Origin: Lepidodermella squamata | Taxonomy: Eukaryota > Gastrotricha | Reading direction: 5' to 3' | Assembly (NCBI GenBank): GCA_047495785.1 | Contig: JBLDXI010000025.1 | Location: 434,001-498,000, forward strand | Length of the DNA: 64,000 bases | In this document: positions 21,478 through 33,433 of the stretch, in pieces | Position numbering within the stretch: position 1 is the first letter of the stretch | How the letters are laid out: the number at the start of each line of letters is the position of its first letter | Position numbers and translations under genes: made by a program | Notes under the pieces: model-generated | What the model saw: only the letters and a program-made list of their open reading frames with translations | Databases searched by the model: none | What the model was told of the DNA's origin: nothing

Positions 21478-24184
21478 TCAGCTGACGGCGTGTTCGATGA
21501 AGGCGACTATGCTGTTGAAGCCGTCGGCGGAGGCGCGCGACTTGAGCAGGTGCGCGAACACCGGCTCGACGTGCTCCGCGTTCTCCAGGTACGAGTACAC
21601 GAAGCCGGGCACGCGCGCGCGCTCGCACCGCTCCGCGAACAGCGCGTTCTCGTCGAGCTGAAAAAAATAAAACAATCGCAACAATCACAAAAATTCCCAA
21701 AATACAAATGGTACCCAAGTACATTCAGCAAGAAAGAATAACATATGCGGTTATATGTTTAATAAAGTTCACTAAGCAAAATTGAGGAATTATAAGAATA
21801 TTAAAATTAAGCACCGGATTATCAGTGCATTGTTGGAAAATTTCAACACTGGATACGATGCTGGAAAATTCTTAAAAATTCTAAAAAGAGTATTTTGGGC
21901 CGAGACTATATGCGTTCATCTTCGGAACATCGACATGTACCTCCAGAATAAATATGCCAAGCTGGGAAACCTCACGAGCATCCAGAATCCAGAAAGAGCT
22001 CCTTGACGACCGTCGCTATGATTTAGCTTAGAATCTATTTTTTTAATTTAGTCGCAAGAAGAAATCGCAAGAGCAAAATTAATTTTTGAAAGCATGGGTT
22101 GAGTCGTCGGTCGAATGAAAAAAATCTTGTTAAATGAAAAAAATTTCCTTGAAATTTTGAAAATCTTTTCTTAGGCGAAGCAATAATTCACAACCTGGCA
22201 ACATGCAATTCTGGTTTCGTTAGGCAAAACTTTCTTAGGAATCTTCGGAATCTTGGACCAATGCCTGAAATTCGGTGCTGGAACCTTAAAATTGAAGCAA
22301 GATGTGATCCTGGAAAATCGACTTTACTTCGAGGTTCCTTGTGGTTTTTTGAAGTAAAGAAGAAAAATGTAGATTGCATATTTACCATTGGGTCGAACTG
22401 GCACGCCATGAGGAAGGTGGGCGGCAGTTGGCTGAGGTGCGCGTCGTCGGCGAGCAGCGGCCACGCGGCCACGTTCGAGCACAGCTCGGCGAGGCAGGCC
22501 GGCACGTCGCGCGACAGCTCGTCCGGCGCCGCCTGCGTGCCGGCTGGTTGCACGTGGCTGCGCCGCAGGTCACGGCCTTTCGGCAACAGGTGCTCGCCCC
22601 GCTGCATCGCCGCCAGCACGGCTTCGGTCGGCCGCACACCCGCGTAGTTCGCCACAAACCAGTCGAGCGCATCTGTTTTACAAAATCACAATATGACAAA
22701 ATTGGTTATAAAATTTCAAAGAGAAATAGTCGAATTAAAAAAAAAACGGAAACATTTAAATGACACCACGAACACGAATGTGAAATTTTAAAAAATTGTT
22801 GGAAATGTCCCAATTCAGAAATTTGAAAATTTTTGAAATTCCAAAAAGTATTTTCGAGATTGTTGATTATCGATTTTCAAACTTAATTAATTCCAATAAA
22901 TAAATAATAAATGATCATATTCGAACAATTTGTTCGATTTTGCGACATTTCGGCAGTGACATCTGAGCAAAAATCACAAAGGTAATTCCTGAATCTCAAA
23001 ATTTCCAAAGATATGAAGGTAATTTAGAGTTTTTCTGTTGCTTTATGAATTTTCAATTTTAACTTGATTCTTCGATTGCCACAATAAATTTTTGAAAAAT
23101 ATAAATTCATATTCAAATTTGTACTTACACTTGGGTGCGTATTTGGTGTAGCTGGGCAGGGCAAAGTTGACGCCCTGCAGCGCCGGGCAGATGAGCACGA
23201 GCGCTTTCAGCCGCCGGTCGCCGGCGCGGATCAGATCGAGCGCGATGCAGGCGGACAAGTTGCCGCCGGCCGAGTCGCCGGCCACGACGACGCGGCTCGT
23301 GTCGACGAGCCCGGCGATGAACGGCGACGGCGTGATGCTGTCCGCGTTCAGCACGCACCGCGCCACTGCGAGACAGTCCTCGTAGCCCTGCGGGTAAGGC
23401 CGTTCTGGAGCAAGACTGTACGATAAATAGCAACATTTTAGAGTGAAATCGAAAATGAAACATGAAAACCCGGAAATTGAGAAAAAATGCATGAGCAATT
23501 TAAATTTTGAATTTTAATTAATTAATTAAAAATATTGTTTCGTTTATTGAATTATTGATTAATTGAAAATAAATTGATCAAAATTAAAATTCATTATAAT
23601 CCAATTTTAGAAATGTTAGAAATTTGTATTCTTAATTTAAAATTCTGTTATTCAATTTCTGCTCATCTGTCGTTTGCTCAGTTGTCTCTTGAGTATAATT
23701 TGATGTTTGAATAAGAAATTTACCTGTAATCAACGGAGACTACTATGCAACCGGTATCGCGAGCTAGCAGTGTCGTAAAATCGTGGTAAGACCTCGCTGA
23801 ACCTATTGTCCAGCCACCGCCGTGAATGTACACCTGAATAAAAAATCGAATTTAGCCCTATAAATTAGAAAAATTAACAAAGATTAATCTCACCACAACT
23901 GGTAGTTTGATTTTTGATGACTGCTGGCCCTGCGTCGTCGGCGATGGGTTCGTGAGGCGTGGCTTGTAAATGCGGCACGGCACGCCGGCGATCTGCGTGA
24001 CGGCGTACTCGACGCCGCGCACGCGCTTCGGAATGAGCGCGCTCGTGAAGCGTGACGTCATGCGCGCGAGTTTGTGCTCTTTGCGCGCGTAGCAGCACGA
24101 GAACGCCTCCGCCATCCACCGGCCGGTTTTCAGCGACGCCGAAAATGCAAAGTGAACAATGCGCCGCTTCAGTGAACGCTCCAT
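21478..24184 (-). CDS. HSL-type alpha/beta hydrolase, second paralogue
   Basis: Five exons: 24184-23894, 23833-23724, 23415-23129, 22672-22386, 21657-21478. All introns are GT-AG and phases agree, giving 384 residues. Motifs in order: GVPCRIYKP, HGGGW at the start of exon 2, VDYSLAPERPYP across exons 2-3, GDSAGGN, then ACQFDPMLDEN across exons 4-5, which carries the catalytic acid in the form typical of hormone-sensitive lipase. NAEHVEPV probably carries the histidine, matching the SEHCEAV of the 14721 gene. It lacks the long Ser-rich N-terminus and the insertion of that paralogue. Exons are strongly GC-rich against AT-rich introns. Likely a cytosolic or lipid-droplet esterase; substrate not predictable. 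Confidence 0.9.
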
Positions 24185-25691
24185 GGTCGAGTGATTTCGC
24201 TAAAAAAAATTCACTACAAATTGTAGAATTCTAAATTCACTAAACAAATTCAGAGATAAAAAAGTTGAATAATGTTGCAAAATATTTTCAAATTTTTATT
24301 GCTATTTCAATGTTTTCAGACAAAATTCGAGAACTTTTTTCCTGATTTCAACGCGAATAAAACAATTTAAAAAAGGGCTGGAGGAGTAAATTCTCGTAAA
24401 CATGGTTTAAAAAACAATTTCTTCGATTTTCATTATTTTTTTAGATGAGTTGAAATATTAATTTGATACTTGGTAATTTGCCTTCAAATAAAATATATAA
24501 AAGTAATAAAACAAAATAGGTCAATGGATGAGCATTTGCTCGAATTCGGATGGGTACAAAAAATAATGCTAATTGGGTAATTTACTAGGATGACTTTATC
24601 AGTTGCTATCACGACGTAGAGTGCTCGGCTTTTCGCAACTGCTAGGATTCAGCACTCTCATGAATTATTATCACTAGCTCACGGCAGCAGATTAAACTAA
24701 AGCAATGTACAAAAGCTCTCTATTAAAAATGGCTATAGCGCGTAATTTTCTACACTGTTATGTTTTGCAATGAAATCAAGCCAAGTTTTGGCCTGGACCC
24801 AGCTGATAAGACCACATGGCTCAATGAAAGGTCGTGAAGATGGAGTGGTATTTATTTAGGCCAGATCGACAGATTTCGAGCGTTCTTAACTAGGAAAAAT
24901 ATGTTATTCCTGAAATAGGTAGGTATCACGCCATAAAAAAGTAATAGTATTAGCGTTTATATCGATGAATAATAGCAGTTGCCTGGGAATTATTTCATTG
25001 ATTAAATCCATAGAAAAGCATTAACGGATGAACCAATCATGAAACGTTAAAGAGGGGACGATATGGAAGAATATGATAGTGTAGGATATATAGGTTAGGA
25101 TTGGATAAGATGAAAGGAAAGGAAAGGAAAGGAAAGGAAAAAAGAATAAGGAATAAGGAATAAAGGAGGTTGCTAGAATTGACGGTCAGGAATCAAGTAA
25201 AAGGAATGAATAGGAAAGGCAAAGAGATCGGAAGGAGATAACAATTACAAAAATTGCAATATGGCAATCTGGGCAGAGACATTATTCAATGCGGGCGACG
25301 GCAATAATAATGATTGGAGAAATTCAAATAATATAGTCCTTTTTGCATATAGTCGAAGTGATGTGATAAAAATCGCACACTTGTATTATCAAATTCGTTT
25401 TGAAATGTTTTTTTATCGAACTTTGAATCAGCGAATCTGAAATATACTATCCAGACAGTTGTTTTATGTCGTTTCAGAGTCTTTTATCATATTTTTACGA
25501 TCAATCTGCGCGAATAAATGTGTCTAGAAGATGCGCGCACTTGCGAGCCGAGGCGCCAACCGATGACCTGATATTATAGCGCCACATTGGTACGACAGAA
25601 TTAGCTTGTCTCCAGCGCAATTGATACAGTAAACCACACAAACAAATTTACTTAAATTTGACACTTAACAACATTTTAATAAAAACTTGAA
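24185..25691. other. Intergenic with GGAAA/GGAATAA simple repeats
   Basis: Shared upstream region of the hydrolase and the Ly6-cadherin gene (divergent). AT-rich. Simple repeats (GAAAG)n then (GGAATAA)n at 25112-25169. No gene recognised. Confidence 0.55.
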
Positions 25692-28600
25692 ATGTTTTCC
25701 ATATCATCGATCGTTGTTTTTTGTACTTTTTTCGAAATTTCAGGTACAGGAAATTGAGATTAATTTATTAGTTTGTGATGTTTCGAATTTTCTTCTCAGA
25801 AAGTGTTGTTTGCTGGAACGCAAAATGTACGTGGGATGCCTCTCGCACGAATCGACTCTCGTGCGTCCGCGAAAGTGTTGCGCAATGCACGGGAACTTAT
25901 TGCGCGGTAAAAGGCGCTAAATCACATTTTTTCTACGTTCATAATTGTGTTTGAACTCAATTTTAGAGCAATTTCATTGCTTCGACAACAGAAGCGTTGC
26001 AATGCATCGACAATTTGCCGATGTTGAGCGGCATAACGTCGTGCAATTCTACGAATTATTGCATCTGTGACAATGCGATAACTGCCATTCCTTGCCGTAA
26101 GTTCCTAATTCCTAAACTTCAAACTTGACTAAACTCTAAACTTCCTAAAAACAAAAATTTAGGAAAATTTAACAAATATTAATCATTAATGCAAATATGC
26201 TTCATTTTAGACGTAAATTGTCGTTAGTTAATTCGATTTAAATTAGCAAATGATTTATTATGAAATAAATTAATTAAAAACCCCTGACAAAGCAGTCCAA
26301 AAGTTATTTTTCAAAACTACTTTTTCAATTTAAATGTTTTTCTGGCTCCAGGTTCTCAATTGCCACCTGTCATTTCGCTTTCATCGGGCGGCGTCGCTTC
26401 CAATATTCGAGTCAATGAAAATACGCCCATCAACACGATAGTAGCTGTTTTCAACGCTGTCTACGACCCATCTCTAGCTGCTTCTTTTGTTCTAACCACC
26501 CTGAGCGCTACGCCTGATCTTGTGTCATTCAACACTTATTTCCTAATCAATGGCTTCAGTAAGTTTACATTTTTGAGGGTATTATGTATTACGAGATACT
26601 TGAAATTTCATCGACAAAATTTGGATTAATTTGGCACCATTATTGTCAATTGGCGTCCTTACCACCTCTCGAATGGCTCAAGGCTCAAGGGGAACGGATT
26701 TTTAAGAAATTTTGCTTCCTAGTAGCTCTCAGGGGGTAAATCGGACATTTCGCAAAATTCGGAATTTTTTTAACCCCAGGTTGAGGGAGGGGGGGGGGGG
26801 GGTTGAGGGAAGTAATTTCCCCCTCCCCTCATAACCCTTTCGCACTCAGGGCACTGAAACATTGAGAGCTGGTTTTTACTTGCAGATCTGATTGTGAATG
26901 GCGCTTTAGACTACGAAGCGATGCGCGACGTCAACCGGCACGTCTTCACCGTCACGCTGCAAGCTTCAGTGACCGTCAACGCGGCTGCACTAACCTCTCA
27001 GAGCACATTCACAGTTACGATCGTCGACGTCAATGAACAGCCGAGCAGCTGCTTAGACAGCCAAAGCCTCGCCATTGCGAACAACGTAGCGCGGCAGGTG
27101 CCTGTGTCGTCGATGGCGAGTGCTCTGACGTTTCCGCAAAGTGTCGATTCGGCGACGTGCACGGATCCGGACAAGTATAACAACGATTACAGGGTCATAG
27201 GCGCGACGCTGACGAATCTCATTCGCAACTATACGGCCAACTGCACGGGCATATCATTCACGCCGACTACTACAACGCCGACCAGCACTGCGTCGAACCA
27301 GTGCAGCATTTACGGTAAGGAATTGAAACTTGAACAAGGCTGTTTACCCTTCAGTTCAAGCTGTTGCCAGCATGTAAGCATGTAAGATGTCAGAAACCTT
27401 TCGTAGCCATTCAAGCTTAGAAATACTGAAATATTGAAAGTGAAGTGGTACCATAGCTATCTTAACAGAAGGTTACAAAGCTTTTAGATTGTGTCTCGAA
27501 TTTGTTAGTCTTTCGGAAACGAAATTAAGTTCGACCATTTTTGAAAAGAAGTTGGTTCCAGGCTTGCGACGGATTCCCAATTCCAAGCTAAAGCGCACCT
27601 CAAATTACTACCAAAATTCAGATAAAAAGCTCAAAAATGTTAATTCCTTTTGGATTGCTATATAGAGGTAGCAATGACTTAGAATCTAACCTTTCCTTTA
27701 AACGGTAATTATTTTTTCGCGTTCATGTTTACTACTCAGCAATCAGTGGTGTCCAGTTGGTTTACAACCTACGCTCGAGCTATTCACCGATTTGGATCAT
27801 TACGCAACCGGATTCCGGATTCTCGCTCACAACAACAGCTAGCCTGTCGATAAATTACGCAGCATCTACAATTACATTCAACGCTAACACTCCGTTTTCC
27901 GTCAATTACACTGTCCCAAGCTGGCCTCCAGGTTTGCTATTATGATTGACACACCTCGCCTTCTTAGACTAGTAAATCCGCTAGTTTTACCTCTGGAAGT
28001 ATTCAACTTTGGGCTCTGGCTCGTTCGAACGCCGTATCAAACGAATATCGAGTACAACTACTGCTCAACATCAGTTTCAACAGCTTTGTCTCCTTTTTTC
28101 TCTCTCAGTCGTTATACTGGCAGTAAGTAGCTACTTGGCAGTCCCTCTCACTGAATATATTTATGACTCAATTGTTTAGAGCTCAATTTGAACTCGTCTG
28201 CGGTGATCAGCGGCTTTCCCTACACTGTATGCGTAATTGCGAACGAAGGAACGCTGACAGCCTCCAGAACTGTCTTAGTGACGGTGATTACGAACCAGCC
28301 GCCTGAAATCACGGTCACGCTTTCGTCCGAGGTCAACTACGAAGTCCCATTGATTGCCATAACTGAGTAAGAGAGTCTTGACATAAAGTTCAAAGCCAGT
28401 CTAAAATCTATAATAATACACAGAATTCGAAAAATATTGTTATTCAAAACCTTCAAAATTATTTGCTTCTTTCCAGTTTGAGGGTCGTTACAATCACCCC
28501 AAGCGTGCTATCTGGCACTGTTTCGCGCTTCATCTACTACATCAACAACTTTGTCTATGACTACGACGCTCAGTCATTCCGCCTCGATCGAGCTAACACC

Positions 28601-29569
28601 TCAGCTTATCTCACTATGAAGGCCTACACGCCGACAACTTCCTACACCAGCTTTGTCTCATTCAAAGTTGTAGCCATCGGAACAAACCCGTCCGTTCAAA
28701 CTACACTGATCACGCAGACTGTGAATATCACAAAAGTTACTAGTACCAACTACATTCCTTACATCGATGCAAGCTTTTTTATTTTAGTTAGGACTTATGA
28801 CCGAAATTATTCAATTTTTTAGGGAACCTACATTTCGCCGAAAATTACGCCAAGTCAACTGTCGGACTCAAGTTTGATCGGCGAGTTTTACGGCTATATC
28901 TACAGAGGCTCTGGAACTGGAGTTACATCGAACCCGAATCCACCGCCTACGATTTACCTGGACAGAAACGATCTTTTCTTCACTGTGCTCAATGAAACGG
29001 AAACGCCTGTTCTAATCAATAAGTTCTGGTTCAAATACAACATTCGTAAGCTGCTATTCCTAATAGCTATTCAATTTTATAATTTTTGAAAAAAGGAATT
29101 TACACAATGCCGAACACTCGGTTTGATTTCGGCCCGTTTCAGTTGAACATCAAGCTGTCGGATGTTTACTCGACCAGCATTAAGAATGTTACCTTCACGA
29201 CGGTTGTTGATCCAACAGATCCCTTCCTGGCTACGGATAGCTATCAGTTCAATTTTTGCTATGCCTGCGATGGCTGCGACATCGCGTTCGTCGGCATCCC
29301 GCAACGCTGCTCCATCAATGACACGTATTGCTGCGTAAGTACTTTCTTACTTTAACATGTCCGAAGTTGAAGTTTCCTGTTCAAAGTCTCGATGGGAGAA
29401 AGGAGGAAGGTCGAGTCGTTACTGTTCGAGCATTTTCGACTACAGTGATATCGTAACATGCTGCCAGGGCAAATTGTGTAACACCTCAACGTATCCGAGC
29501 GGCTTTTGGATGGCAATCTACGTCGCTGTTTTCGTTCTTTCAGTTAACCTTTTGGTTAAAAACTTATAA
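25692..29569 (+). CDS. Secreted/anchored protein with Ly6-like, cadherin-like and C-terminal Ly6 domains
   Basis: Twelve exons with consistent phases: 25692-25743, 25800-25906, 25967-26096, 26352-26558, 26886-27314, 27740-27931, 27985-28122, 28180-28366, 28477-28735, 28823-29045, 29096-29334, 29387-29569; 781 residues. Signal peptide MFSISSIVVFCTFF, then a Cys-rich module (VVCWNAKC ... CTGTYC ... STNYCICD ... IPC) resembling a Ly6/three-finger fold. Cadherin-like sequence follows: VNENTPINTIVAVF, GALDYE and VTIVDVNEQPS are cadherin repeat signatures, and VCVIANEGTLTA resembles another repeat. The end is a full Ly6-like domain (CYACDGC ... TYCC ... VTCCQGKLCN) and a hydrophobic tail that fits a GPI signal or membrane anchor. 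Exon 7 boundaries are the least certain. Confidence 0.82.
26789..26802 (+). repeat. G14 homopolymer in intron
   Basis: A run of 14 G flanked on both sides by TTGAGGGA, inside the intron between exons 4 and 5 of the Ly6-cadherin gene. It could form a G-quadruplex or be a length-variable tract. Confidence 0.8.
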
Positions 29570-29977
29570 AATATCAAATCAACGTTGAATAGGATACTCA
29601 GAATCGAACATATATGCCGATTAAAAATAATGCTGCGAAATCGATGTTTTTCATTATATTTCATAACATGTCAGTGAATGCTCAGTTCGACCTGCAAAAA
29701 ACTGTGCGACTGCTAAATTTGAAATATTGGTGCCGACTAGTACGGGAAGTGACATTCACGATCCACGAACTAGGATTTTTTGAGCCCCAGTATGTACTTG
29801 GCATATGTATGTACTACTGTAGAATAGAAATCTTTGTCTGATTTTTATTTAGATATTCGATAAGGAAATTGTTATAATTCACGGTTCGGGACATCAGGCA
29901 TTTCAAAGGCGAGCGAGAATTGTTTTACGGTTGTTTCTTATTATGAAAGACATTCAATTGCAGAAAATGCATCCGCT
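29570..29977. other. Convergent 3' flanks
   Basis: Spacer between the tail-to-tail Ly6-cadherin and sushi genes. A frame at 29614 shows no domain. Probably 3' untranslated sequence of both. Confidence 0.5.
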
Positions 29978-31343
29978 TTAACGGCGTCGACACACGCACA
30001 GAAGCGTGACAACTAGAGCGATAACAGCTACTGCCACGATCGAGCCAACGATAGCTGCTACAACTCCAGCTGACAAATCCTGCAAACGTTCCATGCGGCT
30101 GTCTTGCGAATTTTCCGCCGTTTTCCATTGAGGAGTCTCCACCTTGCCACTTCTAAGACCAGTATTCCGTATGTCGTCGTAGTAGTCCTGGTACATCCCG
30201 AAGCTCGGCAGTTCAGGCCGCTTTGTCGTTGTTACTATCGGCTCTGGAGCAGGCTGGAGTTCGCATTTTCCATTGATAACCCATCCGCTTTTCGTACACC
30301 TAACAACGTTTCGACCGCGGCTAACGTAGCCACGGTTGCAGTAAAACGCAACTTGCAGGCCTGTCGCGACACTTCTAACAAGTTTCGCAATGATTTTACC
30401 GAAACTGCGATAAATAGCGTTTGGAACGTCAGGTAGAAGGGCCAGTGGGCATTTCGAACAGCTCAAATCCTTAAAAAGATATGTCATGGTAGGATAGGAG
30501 TTTTTTCAAGTTTTTACCTCCCGACAATCGCTTGGCTCGCACGAAATGTCGCTGGGATGGAATCGCCACGAGCCGTCTTTCAAGCATGCGTTTCGCCTGG
30601 TCTCGTTATTAGCCAACTGATAGCCTTCGTCGCAGAAGACAGTAAGATTTGTGCCGCCACGAACGATGGAACCCAGTTTGACTCGTTCGCGATTCCAGCG
30701 TAACATGTAGCCATTTGTAATTCCGACGGCAAGACACTATAATGGGTGAGGAAACAGGCTCAATTTGACATTATTACAAAGAAATCTTAATTTCGATTAA
30801 CGTAAGTCTACAAACTTCTTGCGATTTACTGAAAAATCTCTCTTATAAGCTATAAGCCCTCTTCTCACTTATGTACCCTGTTGTGAATTGTCTTACCCAA
30901 GGCGTTGCTTGCTCAACGCATTTGCCGAGTGGTGGCACCAGAGTACCATTGCTTGAGCAAGTGCTCACGTCTGATCCGTCTACTATTGTGTCCGAGAGTG
31001 AGACACATCGAATGAAAACTTGCGTCCCTGCGAGAACGTGAGCTCCTGGGTAGCCGATAGGCCCGTCTCGGGATCCCACTCGCACGGGCGTATTCGTCCC
31101 ACACGGCAAACGGCATCTAGTAAACTGTAAGGGAAATTCATTTTATATTGAGACTTAAGACGGAAAATGTGGTCTAGCATATTGATTCTGGATTACCAGA
31201 GACTTGATCTCTTTAATTATTGGATAATCGTTCCCTATGGGAAATTCCAGAATTCTTACCGTTTCCTCGGCATAAGCAATTGAAATTTCGAATAAGATAA
31301 TTGCGACGATGGGCAAGATGAGCCCAGGTGCAGCGAACGCCAT
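29978..31343 (-). CDS. Type I membrane protein with sushi (CCP)-like modules
   Basis: Four exons, all phase 0: 31343-31260, 31124-30897, 30736-30518, 30469-29978; 340 residues. Exon 1 encodes the signal peptide MAFAAPGLILPIVAIILFE. Exons 2-4 each carry a Cys-rich unit in the CCP style. These include VFIRCVSLSDTIVDGSDVST...GKC, then TVFCDEGYQLANN...DGSWRF...C, and VAFYCNRGYVSRGRNVVRC...GWVINGKC. A juxtamembrane linker rich in Pro and Thr, one transmembrane helix (GVVAAIVGSIVAVAVIALVV) and a tiny tail CVCRRR follow. I chose the inner ATG because it gives a clean signal peptide; an in-frame ATG lies 13 codons upstream. One exon per module with phase 0 introns fits module shuffling. Adhesion or recognition role likely; partner unknown. 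Confidence 0.85.
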
Positions 31344-32131
31344 TATCACAGGCGTGAAACTCGAGGTAATGAGTGAAAACAAAAGCTTTATGATGCGAAC
31401 CCTGCCATTAAAAACTTGACTGCCATGAGATAAAAATGCACGAATCTACTCATGGGCATCCTGTTAATGGCCACCGTTTTTTGGTTAATACCTTGTTGTG
31501 CCATCGACCATTCATAACCCTGCCGGGCACTCTTTTGTTTCGACTGCGCTGCGATGGTGTCGCATTTATACACTGCGCGAAACTGTAACGTGTTATGTTG
31601 CAACAATTGTCAAGATAGAATAATAAATCCACGGCTATACTCTTCTTCACTTAATTGAAACGAAAATTGATGTACACAAGTGATGAAATCAATAGTGATA
31701 AGATAGTGATGCTCAGCGGAGGGTTCGCCTTTTAACACCTGTTACCATTTTAATCCGGAAAAATCCACAGATTGTTGTAAGTTGTAAAAAAAAGATTTTG
31801 CTTCGTCAATTTTGCCGATGAATCTCATCTTCTGACTATCTCAACTGCGTTAGTTGAAACAACTCTGAAACCACATCACTGGAGCCACAATGGCTGAGAT
31901 ATTTGCATGCGCACGTGAAATATCAGTGGCGATTGATATAACAGGGCGCTTCCTATTCATTGATTTTTCGATAACTGCAAACTGCCATGTTACCGCTGCG
32001 GAGCTAATATTTACTGAAACGGCATTCAGCGGAAATCGAGGCTCAACAGCAATATCCCATGGCAAACAAACCTGGGGTAAAGCGAAACCAAATGCGCATC
32101 ACCAGACGATCCTCTGAAAAAGCTTAGCGCC
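31344..32131. other. Intergenic, divergent promoters
   Basis: Lies between the minus-strand sushi gene and the plus-strand gene at 32132. Short frames on both strands (31388-32117) have no recognisable content. Confidence 0.5.
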
Positions 32132-33054
32132 ATGAATACTGTGTATATTATCTTGGTTATTCTCAGCCTGATTCACTTGTCTCATCAATCTAATAAGACA
32201 GCAGCAATTATCAACTCTGTGCTAAAATGGAGTGGAATTACTCCTGAGAGAAGCTACTACTCAAGTAAAAATTAATATTGCAGCAAAAATATGTAGACAA
32301 TTCTCTGATTTAGACATCACAACGCTGCTAACATGCAGCGATTTGGCAGTAAACGGGACATTTCTGCCGAAGAATGGCAAATTTTTGATGTACGACGAAG
32401 TTCACTCAAGTGTGAAGAACACTCTAGTTTTCGAAACCTTGAAAATATACGCTGCATCTGGACTCCACGCGACTTTGATCGACGTGATTAATGTGGATTA
32501 CAAGTAAGAATTATGTCCTATACTATTGCTTGTTTTTAACATGTTGCTACTTCTAGTTCTACAACGAATATGTTCGAATCATCCATCATCAGTTACGTCG
32601 CCTCCGAAGCTCGATTGGAAGCGAAAACAGTTCAGGAAATGTTGAAGAAGGGACTTCAAAATATGACAACGGAAGGTGCTTTGAAAGATGTTTTCGGCAA
32701 AGGTCAACGCGTGGCGATAACAGTAACTGGATTTTCTGTTATTCTCACGCCTGCTAATTACTTGTCGATTTTCTCATGTGAGTTGCTAAATCGCATCGAA
32801 TTTCGAGCTCATTTTTATATGAATATTCAGCTCCGCTCGGCATCGGTATTTTCACGACTCTATGCGTCGGTCTCCTTTTAGCTGCGCTCTCAGCTCTTTG
32901 CGGCTGTTCTTACGAGCGGAAGAAAGATCTGGCCGGGACACGCCTGGTTGACAATCGCGTCACGGCTCAGTGGAACAATAGCATGACGCGGAATTTTAAT
33001 CCCAATTTCAATAGCGAGGACCACCATGTCCCAGTTGCCGTGGCCTGGGATTAG
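32132..33054 (+). CDS. Small type I membrane protein, family unknown
   Basis: Four exons: 32132-32231, 32284-32503, 32557-32777, 32831-33054; introns of 52, 53 and 53 bases, phases agree, 254 residues. Signal peptide MNTVYIILVILSLIHLSHQ, an extracellular region of about 170 residues with few cysteines (CRQFSD, LLTCSD) and sequons NGT, NST and NMT, one membrane helix (GIGIFTTLCVGLLLAALSAL) and a cytoplasmic tail of about 50 residues ending VPVAVAWD. The gene layout resembles the 41964 gene, but I see no clear sequence similarity. AATAAA follows near 33128. Function unknown. Confidence 0.75.
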
Positions 33055-33119
33055 GAAACTGAAACGAATTCATTAGATTCGCGAATAAATGCCGTTAACG
33101 ATACAGTGATGCCAATCTG

Positions 33120-33433
33120 TTTTAGTGGAATAAAAGATATCGAGTGGTCGAATGTCATATCATTTAATCTTTAATCTGAACTCATGGATTTCGTTTGCGA
33201 TAATTGTCCTGCTAATCGAAATCTTGTTTGTGGAGACACTTCAAACATTCAGTAAATTTTGAATTTGCCCTCGGAATTTTTCTGGTGTTCGATATTCTGG
33301 ATTTTTGGCGAAGTCTAGATACGTGCTACCTGTCAATCTATAATTATCTCTGCAATGATTTTTAAGATCCTTTCTTTTGACTCCATGAGCTCGCTCCAGA
33401 CTCATTTTGCATTATACAGACCAGTTGCGGCCC
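33120..33433 (-). pseudogene. Duplicated segment with remnant of the class C receptor 3' end
   Basis: 33122-33260 matches the 3' flank of the lectin gene (36160-36260): TGGAATAAAAG, TCGAGTG and GCTAATC-AAATCTT recur in order. 33348-33431 matches the 3' end of the class C receptor gene (37050-37168), including antisense coding for PQLVCIM versus PQLACIL. Only the last few codons of the receptor survive. This is a relic of a duplicated receptor locus. Confidence 0.55.

Noticed and set aside
21410-21741. Long overlapping frames on both strands around the last exon of the second hydrolase
   Set aside because: The GC-rich exon keeps all frames open; only the one with LDENALFAERC joins the hydrolase in phase.
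32232-32283. A 19-base GT-AG ultrashort intron (32265-32283) in the type I membrane protein gene
   Set aside because: A 52-base intron (32232-32283) gives the same phase and matches the size of the other introns, so the ultrashort reading is unnecessary.
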